This document shows positions 17,735-28,013 of a stretch of 64,000 bases of DNA, piece after piece. The DNA comes from Thalassospira sp. HF15 (GTDB lineage Bacteria; Pseudomonadota; Alphaproteobacteria; Rhodospirillales; Thalassospiraceae). A model generated the notes under the pieces. That model was not told the origin of the DNA and did no database searches. It saw only the letters and a list, made by a program, of their open reading frames with translations. Position 1 is the stretch's first letter, and every line of letters starts with the position of its first letter. The translations under genes and the position numbers were made by a program. Location: contig NZ_JAAVKI010000007.1 of NCBI RefSeq assembly GCF_011806525.1, positions 1 through 64,000 of the forward strand, given 5' to 3'.

Positions 17735-19144
17735 ATGTCTGACGCTGCTTCTGTACTTAATCTGATCAAAGAAAAAGGCATCCAGTTTGTCGATCTGCGC
17801 TTTACCGATTCCAAAGGTAAATGGCAGCACACCGCGCAGGATATCTGCACGATCGACGAAGACGTCTTTGTTGACGGCATCATGTTCGACGGTTCGTCGA
17901 TCGCCGGCTGGAAAGACATCAATGAATCCGACATGATCCTGATGCCGGATCCGGCCACCGCTGTTGTTGATCCGTTCACCGCACAGCCTTGCCTGATCCT
18001 GTTCTGCGACGTTATCGAACCGGCCACCGGCCAGGGTTACGAGCGTTGCCCGCGTTCGACCGCGAAACGCGCACTGGCTTACATGAAGTCGGCTGGCATC
18101 GGTGACACCGCATTCTTCGGCGCAGAACCGGAATTCTTCCTGTTTGATGATGTTCGCTGGAGCACCTCGCAGGAAAGCATGGCCTACGCGCTTGATTCCG
18201 AAGAAGGTCCGTACAACACCGGCACCGAATTCGAAGGCGGCAACCGCGGCCACCGTCCGGGTCCGAAGGGTGGTTACTTCCCGGTACCGCCGGTTGACTC
18301 GGCAAACGACATCCGTGCCGAAATGGTCAACTACATCAACGAAATGGGCGTGCGTTGCGAAAAGCACCACCACGAAGTTGCACCGTCACAGCACGAACTG
18401 GGTATCGCATTCGGCACCCTGATCGAACATGCCGACGCCATCCAGATCTACAAGTACTGCATCCAGATGGTTGCACACCAGTATGGCAAAACCGCAACCT
18501 TCATGCCGAAGCCGATCTTCGGTGACAACGGTTCGGGCATGCATACCCACCAGTCGATCTGGCACGAAGGCAAGCCGCTGTTCGCAGGTAACGGCTATGC
18601 TGACCTGTCTGACACCGCTCTGTACTACATCGGCGGTATCATCAAGCACGCCAAGGCCCTGAACGCCTTCACCAACCCGTCGACCAACTCTTACAAGCGT
18701 CTGGTCCCGGGCTTCGAAGCACCGGTTCTGCTGGCATATTCTGCACGTAACCGTTCTGCATCCTGCCGTATCCCGTACACCGCTTCCCCGAAAGGCAAGC
18801 GCGTCGAGATCCGCTTCCCGGATGCGATGGCCAACCCGTACCTCGCCTTCACCGCGATGCTGATGGCTGGCCTTGACGGCATCGAGAACAAGATTCACCC
18901 GGGCGAAGCAATGGACAAAAACCTCTACGACCTTCCGCCGGAAGAGCTCAAAGAAGTTCCGACCGTTTGCGGCTCGCTGCGTGAAGCTCTTGAAAGCCTT
19001 GATGCAGACCGTGAGTTCCTGAAAAAAGGCGACGTTATGACCGACGACCTGATCAGCGCGTATATCGAGCTGAAAATGGAAGAAGTCATTCGCTTCGAAC
19101 AGGCTCCGCACCCGGTCGAATTCGACATGTACTACAGCGCATAA
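17735..19144 (+). CDS. glnA: Glutamine synthetase, type I
   Basis: The 469-residue enzyme makes glutamine from glutamate, ammonia and ATP as a dodecamer. Landmarks in order are [10 protein letters not shown] near residue 50, PEFFLFD with catalytic Glu near 130, [14 protein letters not shown] near 210, [10 protein letters not shown] near 265, and the adenylylation Tyr in [12 protein letters not shown] near 398. All are intact, so activity and GlnE-type regulation are predicted. It is downstream of glnB in the same operon and ends at a strong terminator. Confidence 0.98.
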   Translation: MSDAASVLNLIKEKGIQFVDLRFTDSKGKWQHTAQDICTIDEDVFVDGIMFDGSSIAGWKDINESDMILMPDPATAVVDPFTAQPCLILFCDVIEPATGQGYERCPRSTAKRALAYMKSAGIGDTAFFGAEPEFFLFDDVRWSTSQESMAYALDSEEGPYNTGTEFEGGNRGHRPGPKGGYFPVPPVDSANDIRAEMVNYINEMGVRCEKHHHEVAPSQHELGIAFGTLIEHADAIQIYKYCIQMVAHQYGKTATFMPKPIFGDNGSGMHTHQSIWHEGKPLFAGNGYADLSDTALYYIGGIIKHAKALNAFTNPSTNSYKRLVPGFEAPVLLAYSARNRSASCRIPYTASPKGKRVEIRFPDAMANPYLAFTAMLMAGLDGIENKIHPGEAMDKNLYDLPPEELKEVPTVCGSLREALESLDADREFLKKGDVMTDDLISAYIELKMEEVIRFEQAPHPVEFDMYYSA

Positions 19145-19174
19145 TCTTCCATCCGGAAGACAACGCTTACGGGA

Positions 19175-19204
19175 AACGCCCGGCCAGTTGGCCGGGCGTT
19201 TTTC
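19175..19204 (+). terminator. Terminator of glnBA
   Basis: AACGCCCGGCCA and TGGCCGGGCGTT form a hairpin around GT, followed by a T run (TTTTT) at 19199-19203, about 30 bases after the glnA stop. Confidence 0.93.
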
Positions 19205-19281
19205 GTTTCGGCTTAAACAGTTTGCTTACCCCTTGCCGATAAGGTTGACCCAACCTTTTGCATCGGGATTTAATCAGCTCT

Positions 19282-21057
19282 ATGAGCAAGGCATCTTCAA
19301 CGCCCAGTTTCGCGGAAAAACGCAACCGCCAGAAAGCCGACAAACTGATCCGTTCCGCTGAAAGCGCATTGGCATCGGGTAAAGCCGCTGATGCTCTGGC
19401 ACGAGCGCAACAGGCGCAATTGCTTGTTCCAGAGTATCCTCCCGCTCTTCTGATCAACGCGAAGGTTCATCGCGCGACCGGCAATCTGAACGAAGCGGCA
19501 AAGCTGCTCCAGACCGCCTGCAACCTGCCTGATACCAGCATTGAATGTTTCCATGAGCTGGCAGGCATTTTCGCCAGTGCTGGAAAGCATGATCTGGTTC
19601 AACAAGTCCTGTTCGCCGCCATCCGGAAATTTCCCACCCATGGGCAGACTTACAGTGACCTCGGCGTGTATCTGATCCAGAGCGAACACATTACCCAAGG
19701 CATTGCCATCCTTGAAAAGGCCGTCGCCTTTAGCCCCAAGGACTGGCGTGCACTCAACAATTTGGGGGCAGCCCTGCTCAAGGTTGGGCGGCACAAAGAA
19801 GCATTGGAATACCTTGCTCGCGCGGAAAAACTCGCCCCTGATGATCCGGAGAGAAGGCTCAGCAATCTGCTACAGCTTGGGGAAGCCCTTCGGCACATGG
19901 GCGATCTCAAAAGGGCACAAGAAATTTTCCGGCAAGCCATCGCAGAGAAGCCCAAATCAGGGCGCGCATGGCATGACCTTGCCGATGTCATGAAATTCAA
20001 GCCTGGCAGTCCTGAAATTCAGACAATGGAAGATATCCTCAATGCGGATGCAGATGACCTGCCAAAGGCTGATCGCGAAATGATCGGCTTTGCCCTTGGC
20101 AAGGCCTATATGGATAGCAAGAACCCCGAACAGGCAATGGCTCGGTTAGATGCAGCCAATGCACTCAGGCGATCCGACTTCGCCAAAGGCACCCCTACTC
20201 ACAAAGCTTATGATTCGAAAACAGCCTGTGATCGTGTCCGAAGGATTGCCGATTATTTCCCGGCCGAGTTGTTTGAAAACCTGCCGCAAAAGCATGACAA
20301 CACCCCCGCCCATGCCTTTGTTGTCGGCATGCCTCGCAGCGGCAGCACCTTGACGGAGCAAATCCTGGGCAGCCACCCCAATATATTGGCCACCGGCGAG
20401 CTGCGCTCATTCCCGAAATTCAAGGATCGGCTATTTGGCTCCCTGTTCCCCAGTCCGGAAGAAGACCATCAGAAGGTCCGAAATCAGGCGTTGCTCGCAG
20501 AGCTCGCATCATCCTATTGCGATGAAGTAAATGCAACATACCAGACGTCCCCCACGACCAAGGTCATCATCGACAAAATGTTGGGCAACTTCTCGTGGGC
20601 CGGCTTGATCCTGCTTTCTGTGCCCGGCGCTAAAATCATTCATTGTCGCCGCAATCCGGTTGATACCTGTCTGTCGTGCTATTCCAAGCGCTTCACCAAC
20701 TTGCAGGTCTACACATACAACCAGACAGAGCTGGGTGAATTTTACCGCGCCTATGAAGACCTGATGGTACACTGGCGTGCTGTTCTGCCCAATGACAGAT
20801 TTATTGAGATCAATTACGAAGATCTGGTCGCCGATATCGAACCTGAATCCCGTCGACTGATCGAATTTCTTGGCCTGTCGTGGGACGACACAGTGCTTGA
20901 TTTCCACAAAACGGAACGTTCGGTTCGCACAGCCAGCGCAGCACAGGTCCGACAAGGCCTGTATCAAACCAGCGTCGCCCGCTGGAAGCCTTATGCGCCA
21001 TATATAAAACCTCTTCTCACTGCCCTTGGCAAGGAAGCGCAAGAAAAGGAAGACTGA
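19282..21057 (+). CDS. TPR-sulfotransferase 1
   Basis: This protein of about 591 residues joins an N-terminal tetratricopeptide array (roughly residues 20-290, with repeats such as EAAKLLQTA, EALEYLARAEKLAPDD and RAQEIFRQAI) to a C-terminal sulfotransferase domain. The domain has the 5'-phosphosulfate loop VVGMPRSGSTLTEQILGSHP near residue 347, and IIHCRRNPVDTCLSCYSK near 455, the 3'-phosphate binding segment. It should move sulfate from PAPS to a protein or other acceptor, but the target is unknown. The ATG at 19282 is preferred over a TTG eight codons earlier. Its stop overlaps the start of the next sulfotransferase by one base. Confidence 0.88.
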   Translation: MSKASSTPSFAEKRNRQKADKLIRSAESALASGKAADALARAQQAQLLVPEYPPALLINAKVHRATGNLNEAAKLLQTACNLPDTSIECFHELAGIFASAGKHDLVQQVLFAAIRKFPTHGQTYSDLGVYLIQSEHITQGIAILEKAVAFSPKDWRALNNLGAALLKVGRHKEALEYLARAEKLAPDDPERRLSNLLQLGEALRHMGDLKRAQEIFRQAIAEKPKSGRAWHDLADVMKFKPGSPEIQTMEDILNADADDLPKADREMIGFALGKAYMDSKNPEQAMARLDAANALRRSDFAKGTPTHKAYDSKTACDRVRRIADYFPAELFENLPQKHDNTPAHAFVVGMPRSGSTLTEQILGSHPNILATGELRSFPKFKDRLFGSLFPSPEEDHQKVRNQALLAELASSYCDEVNATYQTSPTTKVIIDKMLGNFSWAGLILLSVPGAKIIHCRRNPVDTCLSCYSKRFTNLQVYTYNQTELGEFYRAYEDLMVHWRAVLPNDRFIEINYEDLVADIEPESRRLIEFLGLSWDDTVLDFHKTERSVRTASAAQVRQGLYQTSVARWKPYAPYIKPLLTALGKEAQEKED

Positions 21058-22817
21058 TGACCACACCCCATCAAAGCGCCGAGGAAGTGTTAAAAAAAGC
21101 CCAGAAACTCTGGTCCGCCGGAAAACTGAACGAAGCCCATGACTTGTGTGTCGGTTACTTGCGTACCGACCTCAGCGACGGACCACTATTGCATTTCTTT
21201 GCCGGTATTTTGGAACGACGCGGCAATGTATCGGCATCTATCAAAAACCTTGAGCTGGCTTGCAAGTCGCAAAACGCCAAGAACCTGTATTTCCTTGATC
21301 TCGCAAAACTTTTGCACGTTCAAAACATGAACATGGACGCTCAAAATGTGCTGACCGTCGCAATGAAACGCGATCCGAATGATCCGGAAATCAAATCACA
21401 ACTTGCCAGCGTTTTGATCAATAACGGATTTTTTGATCAGGGCGTCAAACTGTTCAATCATGTGCTCACTCAAAATCCATCAGATTGGCGTATATGGGAA
21501 CTCTATGCGTCGTCTGTTGCAGGGTCTGCACGACCACAACAAGCGGACCAGCTATTTGATCAGGCCTTACAAGCAGCACATACCGCAGCCGGGAATCCTC
21601 CGACCCACACCATTCGCCCCCCGTCCAAGGAGGACATTGCCAACATCCTGATGCAAAGGGCCGATCACCTTAAGGCAATGGGGAATATCGAAGGTTGCGA
21701 GAAAGCCATTCGCGACTCAATTGGCGCATCAAAATACCTCGCTCGGGCTTGGACAGCACTGGCAACACTAAAGAAATTTACCGACGACGACTTCAAGGTG
21801 GTTCATAATCTACTAAAAACCAAAAAGGCCAGACTATCGAGCAAGGACCTTCAGCATCTTCACTACGCACTTGGTGAGGCCTATATGCGTCGGGGTGATG
21901 GCAAAAAGGCCATGGATCACTTTTTCAAAGCCAACAAAAACCAGCGGGACAATCTGCAGTACAACGAGGAGAACACGCTTGGATACCTCCGTAAACTGCC
22001 TGATTTCTTCGCTCCCGATGTTATCCGCAACAACGCGCTATCCGAAGAGCCCGCCGACGCACAGCAATTTGTCTTTATCGTTGGTGTGCCGCGCTGCGGG
22101 TCAAGCCTTCTGGAACGTATTCTAGACAGCCACAGCGATGTCTTTGGTGTGGGCGAAATCCGCACAATCCCGGCTCTGCAAAAACGGGTATATGGCCAGC
22201 AGTTCCCATCTTTGCCACAGCACACAGATTTGTTGACCGACAAAAAGCGCCTTGCTGCATTTGCCAATGCCTACCGCGATGAGGTTGCCCGCAAACTGCC
22301 GCCCGAGTTGGCTGCGGATGGCAAAAGGCCACGTTATATTGTCGACAAGATGTTGGGGAATTTTGTCTCCGTCGGACTTCTTGCCATGGCATTTCCAAAT
22401 TCTAAGATCATTCATTCTAGACGCGACCCGATAGACACCACCTTTTCGTGTTTCACGCATTTCTTTGGTGATGGGCACAACTACTTGTGTGATTTGGCGG
22501 AAATCGGCCGCTTCTATCGAACCTATCGCAACCTGATGGACTACTGGGAAGCAACTCTTCCATCCAGGCAATATCAGACCGTCGATTACGAAAAAGTGGT
22601 GGCCGACCAGGAAGGAGAAACAAAGCGGATGCTGGAACTTCTCGGACTGGAATGGCAAGAAGCGTGCCTTGCGTTTCACAGCACCAAACGTGAAATACGC
22701 ACCCATAGCGCACTTGAAGTCCGCCAGCCGATCTACAACAGCAGTGTTGAACGCTGGCGCCCTTATGAAAAAGAACTCGCACCGCTGTTTGAAGCACTGG
22801 ATATCAAGCCGGACTGA
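21057..22817 (+). CDS. TPR-sulfotransferase 2
   Basis: The 586-residue paralogue of the preceding gene shares the layout: helical TPR-like repeats to about residue 300 and a sulfotransferase domain with the PAPS loop FIVGVPRCGSSLLERILDSH near residue 340 and IIHSRRDPIDTTFSCFT near 450. The final Thr of the loop is Ser here. It starts on the last base of the previous stop (TGATG), so the two proteins are translated as a coupled pair and may work together. The acceptor is not known. There is no signal peptide, so it is cytoplasmic. Confidence 0.87.
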   Translation: MTTPHQSAEEVLKKAQKLWSAGKLNEAHDLCVGYLRTDLSDGPLLHFFAGILERRGNVSASIKNLELACKSQNAKNLYFLDLAKLLHVQNMNMDAQNVLTVAMKRDPNDPEIKSQLASVLINNGFFDQGVKLFNHVLTQNPSDWRIWELYASSVAGSARPQQADQLFDQALQAAHTAAGNPPTHTIRPPSKEDIANILMQRADHLKAMGNIEGCEKAIRDSIGASKYLARAWTALATLKKFTDDDFKVVHNLLKTKKARLSSKDLQHLHYALGEAYMRRGDGKKAMDHFFKANKNQRDNLQYNEENTLGYLRKLPDFFAPDVIRNNALSEEPADAQQFVFIVGVPRCGSSLLERILDSHSDVFGVGEIRTIPALQKRVYGQQFPSLPQHTDLLTDKKRLAAFANAYRDEVARKLPPELAADGKRPRYIVDKMLGNFVSVGLLAMAFPNSKIIHSRRDPIDTTFSCFTHFFGDGHNYLCDLAEIGRFYRTYRNLMDYWEATLPSRQYQTVDYEKVVADQEGETKRMLELLGLEWQEACLAFHSTKREIRTHSALEVRQPIYNSSVERWRPYEKELAPLFEALDIKPD

Positions 22818-22858
22818 TCCCGAACGATACCTTGTCGGGCACTGGCGTTCATGCCTGC

Positions 22859-24514
22859 TCAGTCATCATTATGCAGGTCCGGTTCGAGGTCGGGTGTATA
22901 GAGGCAGTATTGCGCCTTGCCGGCGGCCTTTGCTTCATACATTGCCTTGTCTGCACGGCGGAGCTGTTCGCTCATATCGCAATTGCCACCATCAAACGCA
23001 GCCAGACCGATCGAGGCTGAAATGCCGCAATCATGTCCCTCCCAGACAAATGGATGGCTCATTTCGGCAATTATTGCTTCGGCGACGGTGATCATTTCCT
23101 TTTCACCGCCCTTGTTGAGGAACAGCATGGTGAATTCGTCCCCGCCCAGTCGGGCGACTTCTTCTGCCCGGCGGGCAGCACGTTTCAGACGCTTGCCGGT
23201 TTCAACCAGCACCCAATCACCGGCGGCATGTCCCTGTGTATCGTTCAGCTTCTTGAAACCGTCCAGATCCAGGATAAAGATTGCCGCAGGCGTATTGGTC
23301 CCGCGCAGCACGCTTTCGCACTGATCAAGTTTCTGCATGAAGCGGGCGCGGTTGGCCAACCCGGTCAGTTCGTCATTGTTGGCCTTGTTTTGCAGCTCAC
23401 GCGCGGCATGTTTTTGTTTTGTGACGTCACTGGTCCACCACAAAACGGACTCTTCACCTTTAAATGACAGAGGCTCGATCGATGTCTTGAGCCACCGCGC
23501 ATCGGCCATGTCGGGTCGACGCAGGCGAATTTCCACATCCTGAAGCTCGCCAAGGAGATCCATATCCTTAAGCGACTTTTCGCGATAACGCTTGGACAGA
23601 AGGATGGCATCGGATGGCTCTTTCTCATCCTCTATCCCCAGCATCTTGGAAAACGTGCTGTTAAAGAAGGTAAAGACACCACTGTCGCGCCTGGAAATAC
23701 CAACCCCGATCGGCGCACTTTCAAGCAGCCCCGTCAGGCGTTCTGATGCTTCGGCTACCTCAGCCTGTGCCTTCTTCAGGCTGGTCACGTCAATCAGCGA
23801 CCCGATAGTGCCCGCAATCGCCCCGCTCGGCCCTTTAAGCGTCGATGCGGCAAACAAGACGGTGCATTCGTGATCATCAATGGTAAAACTGACCTCGTCT
23901 CGCACCTGTCCTTCGGTTTTGCGCAAAGGGGTTTCAAATTCTGTGATCGTCTTGGCAAGTGATTTTGGCGCGAAATCGCCCATTCTCTTGCCGATCGCGT
24001 CCTGGGCATTGAGACCAAACAGCTCTGCAAAGGCTTCGTTGCAGCGCGTCAGAACCCCTTCGTGGTTTTTCAGATAAACCGGGGTGGGTAGTACATCAAT
24101 CAGGTGCTGGATAAAGGTCTTGTGTTCTGCCAGTGCCTTGGCAAGTTCCTGTGCACGACCAGCATCGCGCAAAACAAGCGCAAATGTGCCTGACGGTCCG
24201 ACATCGCAATGCCAAAGGAAAGGAGTCTTGCCCAGGCGAAAGGCCGGAAGTTCGGAATACTCGCCCGATGAAATGGCCGCAAGAGCAGTACGCACCGCAC
24301 TCACCGCATCGCCATCGGTAAATTCGCCGTTCTTGGCGAGATACGCCAGAAGTTGTTTGACCTCTGTGCCCTTGCGCAAAACCGATTTTGCATCGCCAAG
24401 CTGCTTTTCCGCAGCCGCGTTGACATAGACGACCTTAAGATCGCCTGGATCAAGAAAAATAAGACTATCGCGTGACAACGCCGCAGTTGCCACCACATCC
24501 GCACTGACTGACAA
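22859..24514 (-). CDS. PAS-GGDEF diguanylate cyclase
   Basis: The 551-residue protein has PAS-type sensor modules (a region near 125-240 with PVYLKNHEGVLTRCNEAFAE, a second near 255-370) and a C-terminal GGDEF domain with the intact active site VARLGGDEF near residue 455. It should make c-di-GMP from two GTP. Immediately upstream the allosteric I-site reads RRAEE, i.e. RxxE instead of RxxD, so product inhibition may be weakened. No membrane segment or EAL domain is present. The best start is a TTG at 24514 without a clear ribosome binding site, so the N-terminus is uncertain. Confidence 0.9.
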   Translation of the reverse strand: MSVSADVVATAALSRDSLIFLDPGDLKVVYVNAAAEKQLGDAKSVLRKGTEVKQLLAYLAKNGEFTDGDAVSAVRTALAAISSGEYSELPAFRLGKTPFLWHCDVGPSGTFALVLRDAGRAQELAKALAEHKTFIQHLIDVLPTPVYLKNHEGVLTRCNEAFAELFGLNAQDAIGKRMGDFAPKSLAKTITEFETPLRKTEGQVRDEVSFTIDDHECTVLFAASTLKGPSGAIAGTIGSLIDVTSLKKAQAEVAEASERLTGLLESAPIGVGISRRDSGVFTFFNSTFSKMLGIEDEKEPSDAILLSKRYREKSLKDMDLLGELQDVEIRLRRPDMADARWLKTSIEPLSFKGEESVLWWTSDVTKQKHAARELQNKANNDELTGLANRARFMQKLDQCESVLRGTNTPAAIFILDLDGFKKLNDTQGHAAGDWVLVETGKRLKRAARRAEEVARLGGDEFTMLFLNKGGEKEMITVAEAIIAEMSHPFVWEGHDCGISASIGLAAFDGGNCDMSEQLRRADKAMYEAKAAGKAQYCLYTPDLEPDLHNDD

Positions 24515-24694
24515 GACACCCGGCGCGCTGCAAAGGCAGCGCTCTCCCTTTATTCATGTTTTATGTGATGTCCCAGATCAGACCTTTTAAGGCGGTCTTG
24601 TATATTTATGCCCAACCCATTGCATATACTGGAGAATAAGTCATTATTTTTCTGATCATCAGAATGTCGAATACAGGTATTAGCCGACTAATCC

Positions 24695-25027
24695 CTATTT
24701 TTTGGCCGGAAGATCGATATAGCCTCGGTCAATGCAATGTTCGAGTTCCTTGGCCACCGCGAGCATTTCCTGAAAACATTCGCGCAGGTGTTTGAGCTTT
24801 TTCAACTCTTCGGCTGTCGGGTGTTCATCGGCGCGATCATCGCAAAGATGGAAGGCAAATTTCAGGTAATCTGCCCGAAGTCGGGCAACCGTGATCATCA
24901 GCGGAACGGCATTTTCAACAGACATATTGGGAATGGCCGGACTGATGATCTCGTGATTGATCTCACGCAGGACATGCTCCATGCCCATCATGAAACGACT
25001 TTTGCTGCGCGTCGGGTCCTGTGTCAT
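24695..25027 (-). CDS. Small protein of unknown function
   Basis: I do not recognise this 110-residue protein. It is hydrophilic and mainly helical (MEHVLREINHEIISPAIP, then NAVPLMITVARLRADYLKFA, and KHLRECFQEMLAVAKELEHC). No membrane segment or signal is present. The ATG at 25027 is chosen because AGGAG lies 8 bases upstream; a GTG three codons earlier overlaps that site. Gene length and coding pattern look real. It is isolated between the cyclase gene and an OsmC gene. Confidence 0.65.
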   Translation of the reverse strand: MTQDPTRSKSRFMMGMEHVLREINHEIISPAIPNMSVENAVPLMITVARLRADYLKFAFHLCDDRADEHPTAEELKKLKHLRECFQEMLAVAKELEHCIDRGYIDLPAKK

Positions 25028-25225
25028 GTCCGTCACTCCTGCACCATAGGGATCTGAATATTTGCATCAGTATCCGCCCGGAAAGTAAAAACTCCTATAA
25101 CAACCTACCACTCATGGTCGTGGATTTCATCATTGCACACCCGATTGTCCGTGATCACACCTTGCAGGCACATCCAAGGCGGGCTAGAGGTTAATACAAC
25201 AGTTTTTAGAGATGGGAATGCGAAT

Positions 25226-25630
25226 ATGGAAGCGCGTGTAAAGTGGCTTGAAAACCTGACCTTCACCGGCACCAGTGGCACCGGACATGGCGTTGTCATG
25301 GATGGCGACAAGGATAACGGTTTCGGCCCCAGCCCGATGGAAATGCTTTTGCTGGGCATTGGTGGCTGCTCGTCGATTGATGTTGTTCATATCCTTAAGA
25401 AGGGCCGTGAAAACGTTCTTGATGTCGAAACCGATGTCAAAGCCGAACGCGCTGAAACCGACCCGAAGGTCTTCACCAAGATCCACCTGCATTTCAAGGT
25501 GAAGGGTGAAAACCTCAATGAAACCAAGGTTGGCCGCGCGGTCGAACTGTCGGCTGAAAAATACTGCTCGGCCTCGATCATGCTGTCGAAAGCCGCAGAG
25601 GTCACCCATAGCTGGGAACTGATCGACTAG
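25226..25630 (+). CDS. OsmC/Ohr-family thiol peroxidase-like protein (YhfA type)
   Basis: The 134-residue protein has the OsmC fold, with the GIGGCSSIDVVHILKK helix carrying the first conserved Cys (near residue 53) and KYCSASIMLSKAAEV carrying the second (near residue 112). OsmC proteins reduce organic hydroperoxides with this Cys pair; the YhfA subgroup to which this is closest has less certain activity. The ATG at 25226 has GGGA about 8 bases upstream; longer in-frame extensions lack support. It is monocistronic with its own terminator. Confidence 0.9.
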   Translation: MEARVKWLENLTFTGTSGTGHGVVMDGDKDNGFGPSPMEMLLLGIGGCSSIDVVHILKKGRENVLDVETDVKAERAETDPKVFTKIHLHFKVKGENLNETKVGRAVELSAEKYCSASIMLSKAAEVTHSWELID

Positions 25631-25653
25631 GGGCTTACCCCAATTGATTGGCT

Positions 25654-25686
25654 AAAAAAGCGATCTGTTCACAGGTCGCTTTTTTG
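25654..25686 (+). terminator. Terminator of the OsmC gene
   Basis: AAAAAAGCGA and TCGCTTTTTT form a hairpin with a further inner CTG/CAG pairing, followed by T-rich DNA; it lies about 25 bases after the stop. Confidence 0.9.
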
Positions 25687-25780
25687 TTGCTCGCACCGTG
25701 TCTGTCTGCGCGGTAACATCGCATGCAGAACAAAAGTAAAAATCACCCCCTCCCACGGGCAAACGAACGGAGCAAACATC

Positions 25781-27073
25781 ATGGGCACGTCCCGCATCCT
25801 TAAGACAGGCCTGGCTTCCCTTGCCCTGTGCAGCCTGTTGGCCACAGGTGCCTGCGCGACACCGGACGCGGCCCTTGACCCTTCTGGTGCGGCAGTTACT
25901 GCCCCCGCCGCGGGAACGTCGTTTGATGATTACGTACAATCAACCCGTCAACAATTGCGCGATGTGCTTTCCCAAACGCGTTTTGCCAGTGAAGAAAAAC
26001 CTTTTGGCGATCACTCCATCGATCAGGTTGTCGATATCCGCGCGCCCTATGCACTTGATCCGGTTGGTGCCGCATGTGACGCAGAAGATATCGATCTGTC
26101 ACAAGGCAAAGGCGTTGGCTTCCTGATGGTGCATGGCCTGACCGACAGTCCTTATTGGCTAAGTGACATCCGCGATAATTTGCGGGATCGCTTTCCCTGC
26201 GCCGCTTTCCACGGATTGCTTTTACCCGGCCACGGCACCGTCCCGGGCGACTTGCTTGATGTGGAGTACGAAGACTGGCTTAAGACCGTTCGCTTCGGGA
26301 TGAACAGCTTTGGCGATGACGTCAAGCACATCATCCCGATGGGCTTTTCCACCGGGGCAGCCCTGATTGGCCGGGTTTATGGCGAACAAACCAACAAAGA
26401 CCGGGTTAGCGCCCTTGTCATGCTTTCACCTGGCCTTGCGGCCAAAAGTGGGCAGGCGTGGCTCACCCCCTATGTCCGCTATGTCAAAGACTGGGTTGGC
26501 GTGGGCGAAAACAACGATCCGGGAAAATATGGATCGATGGCGATGAATGCGGCCGCAGAATTTTACCTGCTGACCAAACCCTATGGCGATGGCAGCTTGC
26601 CCGACTTTGATGTTCCGGTTTTTGGTGTTGTCAGTTCGGATGACCAAACGATCAACCCCGATGTCATGCTTGATTTTTACTGCAACAAGGTCACCTCACG
26701 TCATAAGCAACTTATCTGGTATCAGGGCGAGACCGTCGCAGCCACGGGTCTGCCAGATTGCACGGGGATTGATATTGTGCGCTCAGAAAACCACGAATTC
26801 CGCACACTTAACCACGCCCATACAGCCATCACCATGAGCCCGACTGACCCGATTTACGGCCTGGATGGTTCGGCCCCGGAATGCGGGCATTATGAGGATA
26901 CCGCGGCCCGTTCGCGCTGCCAGTCAGGGACGGATACCATGTATGCGGAGCGCAACCTGTTTGACACAGCCCCGGCTGGCACGCTTCGCCGTGGAACATT
27001 CAACCCGGATTTCGCCAGCATGATGGACAAGATGGCTCGTTTCATCACGACCTCTTTGAGCCCCCAGGATTAA
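25781..27073 (+). CDS. Exported alpha/beta-hydrolase, probable lipoprotein
   Basis: This 430-residue protein starts with a signal peptide (MGTSRILKTGLASLALCSLL) and a lipobox-like ATGAC, so it is probably anchored to a membrane by Cys25. The mature part is an alpha/beta hydrolase: oxyanion-hole region LMVHGLTDSPYW near residue 110 and nucleophile Ser in MGFSTGAAL near residue 191. The family hydrolyses esters; the substrate is unknown. GGAG lies 8 bases before the ATG. It is followed after 16 bases by a second hydrolase, so the two probably form an operon. Confidence 0.85.
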   Translation: MGTSRILKTGLASLALCSLLATGACATPDAALDPSGAAVTAPAAGTSFDDYVQSTRQQLRDVLSQTRFASEEKPFGDHSIDQVVDIRAPYALDPVGAACDAEDIDLSQGKGVGFLMVHGLTDSPYWLSDIRDNLRDRFPCAAFHGLLLPGHGTVPGDLLDVEYEDWLKTVRFGMNSFGDDVKHIIPMGFSTGAALIGRVYGEQTNKDRVSALVMLSPGLAAKSGQAWLTPYVRYVKDWVGVGENNDPGKYGSMAMNAAAEFYLLTKPYGDGSLPDFDVPVFGVVSSDDQTINPDVMLDFYCNKVTSRHKQLIWYQGETVAATGLPDCTGIDIVRSENHEFRTLNHAHTAITMSPTDPIYGLDGSAPECGHYEDTAARSRCQSGTDTMYAERNLFDTAPAGTLRRGTFNPDFASMMDKMARFITTSLSPQD

Positions 27074-27089
27074 GCCCCGAAAACCACCC

Positions 27090-28010
27090 ATGCCCCTCAA
27101 AACCGAAATCATCGAAACACCTGACGGCGTCAACCTGCGTTACGGTGCGCAAACGCCGGACAGTGCGCGACAGCACATCCTGATTTTGCAGGGACGCGGT
27201 GAATATATAGAACGCTATCAGGAAACCGCTGATGAGCTTGCCGAGCGTGGATTTGGCTGCGTGACGTTTGATTTTCGCGGCCATGGTGGCTCAATGCGCG
27301 AAACCAATGATCCTGTCATGGGCTATATCCATGATGTTGCCCACTATATCGCCGATACGCACCATGTCATGGATCATGTCCGCGCAGCCCATGGGATTAC
27401 CTGCCGATCGGTCCTGACACATTCGACCGGCGGGCTGGTTGCCATGGCAATGATGCTTGATCAGCCGGACCTTTGGGCAAATGCGGTGATGGTCGCCCCG
27501 TTTTTCGGGCTGGGGGGACATGACTGGTTGTCGTTGGCGGCCCAGTTCGTTGCTGACAGCATGTGTCGATACGGGTTCGACAAACAGTATCTTCCCGGAC
27601 AAAGCAAACTGAGCCCGCTTGCGAAGTTCGAACCGGACAACATCCTGACCTCCGATGCCGCCCGCCATGCCCGGAATGTTGCCATCCTTCACAAACACCC
27701 CAACCTTGTGGTCGGTGGCGTGTCAGCCGGGTGGCTTGATGCCTGTTTCAAGGCCCAAGCATCGGTTGCAGAGCGCATAGAAAAGATGAAATCAGGCCAA
27801 TGGTCCCTGCCCCCCATCACCATGGTGCTTGCCGGAAATGATCAGGTGGTCTCCAACCAGACCACCGAGGATCTGTTTGGCAATATCCCGTCAGTCACGA
27901 TTGCCGAAATCCCCGAAGCCCGCCATGAGATCCTTCAGGAGCGCGACCTTTATCGGGACAAGTTCTGGCAAATTTTTGATGCGCATATCGCGCGCTGCAA
28001 GACAGAGTAA
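27090..28010 (+). CDS. Alpha/beta-hydrolase, monoacylglycerol-lipase type
   Basis: The 306-residue cytoplasmic protein has the Hydrolase_4 layout: oxyanion-hole loop LQGRGEYIERYQE near residue 34, FDFRGHGGS near 66, nucleophile Ser in LTHSTGGLVAM near 113, a candidate acid residue in MVLAGNDQVV near 250, and His in EARHEIL near 281. Closest style is monoglyceride lipase or lysophospholipase. It lacks a signal peptide, unlike its upstream partner, which suggests sequential handling of an imported lipid. The ribosome binding site is weak, consistent with coupling to the upstream gene. Confidence 0.88.
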   Translation: MPLKTEIIETPDGVNLRYGAQTPDSARQHILILQGRGEYIERYQETADELAERGFGCVTFDFRGHGGSMRETNDPVMGYIHDVAHYIADTHHVMDHVRAAHGITCRSVLTHSTGGLVAMAMMLDQPDLWANAVMVAPFFGLGGHDWLSLAAQFVADSMCRYGFDKQYLPGQSKLSPLAKFEPDNILTSDAARHARNVAILHKHPNLVVGGVSAGWLDACFKAQASVAERIEKMKSGQWSLPPITMVLAGNDQVVSNQTTEDLFGNIPSVTIAEIPEARHEILQERDLYRDKFWQIFDAHIARCKTE

Positions 28011-28013
28011 CGC